In this document: positions 15,001-17,656 of the stretch, one piece after another
How the letters are laid out: each line of letters starts with the position of its first letter
Numbering within the stretch: the first letter of the stretch is position 1
Position numbers and translations under genes: made by a program
The notes under the pieces: model-generated
The model's database searches: none
Told to the model about the DNA's origin: nothing
What the model saw: only the letters and a program-made list of their open reading frames with translations
DNA from: Bacteroidales bacterium UBA3709
GTDB taxonomy: Bacteria > Bacteroidota > Bacteroidia > Bacteroidales > UBA932
DNA: 17,656 bases
Direction: 5' to 3'
Assembly: GCA_002372015.1 (NCBI GenBank)
Contig: DFIA01000063.1
Coordinates: forward strand, 1-17,656

Positions 15001-17656
15001 CCTACGGGTACCGGTAAAACCCTGCTTGCGCGTAGCATTGCCAATATGCTTCATCTGCCGTTTGCAATTGTAGATGCTACAGTTCTTACAGAAGCGGGCT
15101 ATGTTGGAGAAGATGTAGAGAGCATACTTACAAGACTCTTGCAAGATGCCGACTATAACGTAGAAAAGGCTGAGATGGGTATTGTGTTTATAGATGAGAT
15201 AGACAAGATAGCCAGAAAGAGCGATAATCCTTCAATTACTCGCGATGTTTCAGGAGAGGGAGTTCAACAGGCATTGCTGAAGATTTTGGAAGGCAATATA
15301 GTGAATGTTCCTCCTCAGGGCGGACGTAAGCATCCTGAACAGAAGATGATAGCCGTAAATACGCAAGATATATTATTTATTTGCGGCGGGGCTTTTGAGG
15401 GAATAGACAAGAAAATAGCACAGAGGTTGAATACCAAAGTGGTAGGCTATGGCGTTCAGGAGGGTTTGAAGGATATAAACAAAAACGAACTTTTGAGATA
15501 CATAGCTCCTCAGGATTTGCGGGCTTATGGTATGATTCCTGAACTGATAGGCAGGCTGCCGGTTGTAACTTATCTGCATCCGCTTAGCCGAGAGGCTCTG
15601 AAAGAAATTCTTACAACTCCTAAGAATGCCCTGATAAAGCAGTATAGGGCGATATTCAAGATGGATGGTATAAACTTGATAGTAGAAGACGCTGTTTTAG
15701 ACCTGATAGTAGATACTGCAGTAAAATATAATCTTGGAGCCAGAGGATTGCGTTCTATATGCGAGGCTATTATGATAGATGCTATGTATGAGGCTCCTAA
15801 GTTTGCCGGTATGCCAGAAACACCATTTACAATATCTGCACCTTATGCAGAGGAGAAGTTGTCTGCATTTACAGGTAGCATGTTTATAAAAAAATAATTA
15901 TGACATATAACCAGCTTTACGAACAGATTTGCCGCAAGGGGAGTTTTCTTTGCGTAGGCTTGGATACGGATATAGAAAAGATTCCGGTTTGTATCAAGGA
16001 GCAGGTAAGGGCAGCCTCTACAGATGAAAGCGAAGCCATATTTCTTTTTAACAAGCAGATAATAGACTCTACAGCTGAGTATTCGGTTGCATATAAGATA
16101 AATACAGCCTTTTACGAGGCGGCAGGGAGTGCCGGTATGCTTCAGATGGAACGTACTGTTTCTTATATAAAGGAGCATTATCCCGATATTTTTGTTATTG
16201 CAGATGCCAAGCGTGGGGATATTGGAAATACGGCAAAGCAATATGCCAAGGCTTTTTTTGAAAAAATGGATTGCGATGCAGTTACTTTATCTCCATATAT
16301 GGGCGGCGATGCAATAATGCCTTTCTTACAATACAAAGGTAAGTGGGCTATAATATTGGCTCTAACCTCTAATGTTACAGCAGAAGACTTTGAAACTCTC
16401 AACACTACTTCTTCTGCAACCGATAATGCCATGCTTCTGTATGAGAGAGTGTTGCACCATAGTGCCAAGTGGGGTAACAGAGATAACATTATGTTTGTAG
16501 TTGGGGCAACACGGCCGGAGCAGCTAAAGAGAATACGCCTTATATGTAAAGATCATTTCTTTCTTGTTCCGGGAGTTGGAGCTCAGGGTGGAAGTGTGGA
16601 AGAGGTGGCTACTGCTGGCATGAATTCTTCGTGCGGTTTGCTTATAAATTCTTCAAGGGGAATAATATATGCAGATTCTTCAGAAAATTTTGCAGAGGTT
16701 GCGGCAGCAAAGGCAGCAGAACTTGTTGAACAAATGAAAAGTTTTCTGAAATAAATTATAATTTATTGGATATGAGAACTTTTAGGATTCTATTCTTCCT
16801 ATGCATTTTCTCTTTTACTATTAATGCACAGGCACAAAAGTCTGATAAAACAACCGAGAAAAGCCCGTATGCTACTAATAACAAGGTTAATACAATAAAG
16901 GTTCTATTTACTTCAGACCTGCATTCTTGTGCCGATAGATATGCTCGGCTAACAAGCTTTATAAACAAAAAAAGACAGGAGGCACTTTCTCGCGGATATG
17001 GAGTTGTTACTGTAGATGCCGGAGATATGGCATTTGGAACTCTGTATTCGGCGTTCTTTGAGTTAGATGCAACGGAGTACAGGCAGCTTGCTCTGGCCGG
17101 ATATGATGCTTTTGTATTTGGCAATCACGATTTTGATTTAGGCTTAAAATCGTTGGCCTATATGTTCTATAATTCGAGAATTTTGGGCAAGTCTTTGAAT
17201 CCGGTAGATGGAACAAAACTGAATTTTCCTATAAATGTAACGTCTAATATAGACGCTGGCGGCGACAAAACTTTAGCTCAGGCATTGTCGTACATAGGGC
17301 ATCAACGATACATTGTTTTAGAACGTGCCGGGCTGAAAGTGGGCATTTTTGGCCTGTTAGGCAAAGATGCCTATGAGGTTAGCAGTGTGAATGGTGTGTT
17401 GTCTTACATGGAACCCGTTGAAGCTGCACAAAGAGTAATACCTCAACTCAAGGCTGTGGGGGTTGATATTATAATATGTCTTTCTCATAGTGGGGCCAAG
17501 GCTAAGGAGCAGAGCGAAGATGTACATCTTGCTAAAGAATGTCCGGAAATAAACCTTATAATTAGCGGCCACGATCATGAGGCTCTGTTTAAGCCTTATA
17601 GGGTGGGCGATACATATATAGTATCGGCAGGTGAAAACGGTTTCTTGTTGGGCGAA

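Overview
The window reads as a chromosomal segment of a Bacteroidota (Bacteroidales-like) bacterium with a moderately AT-rich core. No Shine-Dalgarno sequences precede the genes. Four sites match the Bacteroidota promoter form (a TTTG-like -33 box, 19-21 bp, then TANNTTTG), and two of these sit just upstream of tRNA genes whose CCA is not encoded. The gene set points the same way: a C69 peptidase, an rSAM/lipoprotein pair, a TonB_C-domain lipoprotein, and tig-clpP-clpX.

Layout. (1) 1-1918 looks like the end of an integrated mobile element. Three very small genes (one cut by the window edge) are followed by a convergent tyrosine recombinase whose 5' end faces the 3' end of tRNA-Ala(GGC). By eye its GC is near 55%, against about 40% in the core genes. 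Just upstream of the integrase is a compact site: an 11-bp inverted repeat enclosing two TTGTACAACA direct repeats. (2) 2212-5691 holds a secreted C69 peptidase and a divergent SulP/STAS anion transporter sharing a short promoter region. (3) 5692-6809 is noncoding: a duplicated GC-rich block, a run of four small hairpins, and then about 13.5 copies of a 52-bp tandem repeat. (4) 6810-8909 holds a family-6 (hypoxanthine) DNA glycosylase with an extra N-terminal region, a doubtful small ORF, a lipoprotein with HEAT-like and TonB_C-like regions, and tRNA-Leu(UAG). (5) 9052-10800 is an rSAM/lipoprotein system: a small lipoprotein with a well-matched promoter, a 231-bp heptad-repeat spacer, and a radical SAM/SPASM enzyme whose product is unknown. 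(6) 10997-17656 is housekeeping: tpiA (reverse), then tig, clpP, clpX, pyrF and a truncated 5'-nucleotidase-like phosphoesterase. clpX-pyrF-phosphoesterase are separated by 2 and 17 bp and are probably co-transcribed.

How the genes work together. Trigger factor handles nascent chains and ClpXP degrades substrates, a standard protein-quality cluster; clpX is followed by pyrimidine synthesis (pyrF). The least understood system is the rSAM/lipoprotein pair: the enzyme presumably modifies a peptide or the lipoprotein itself, but the chemistry is not visible from sequence.

Two themes stand out. Several intergenic regions carry repeats, two of them with a 7-bp period and one with a 52-bp period. 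Also, three housekeeping proteins (TpiA, ClpX, Tig) carry extra segments compared with relatives as I remember them.
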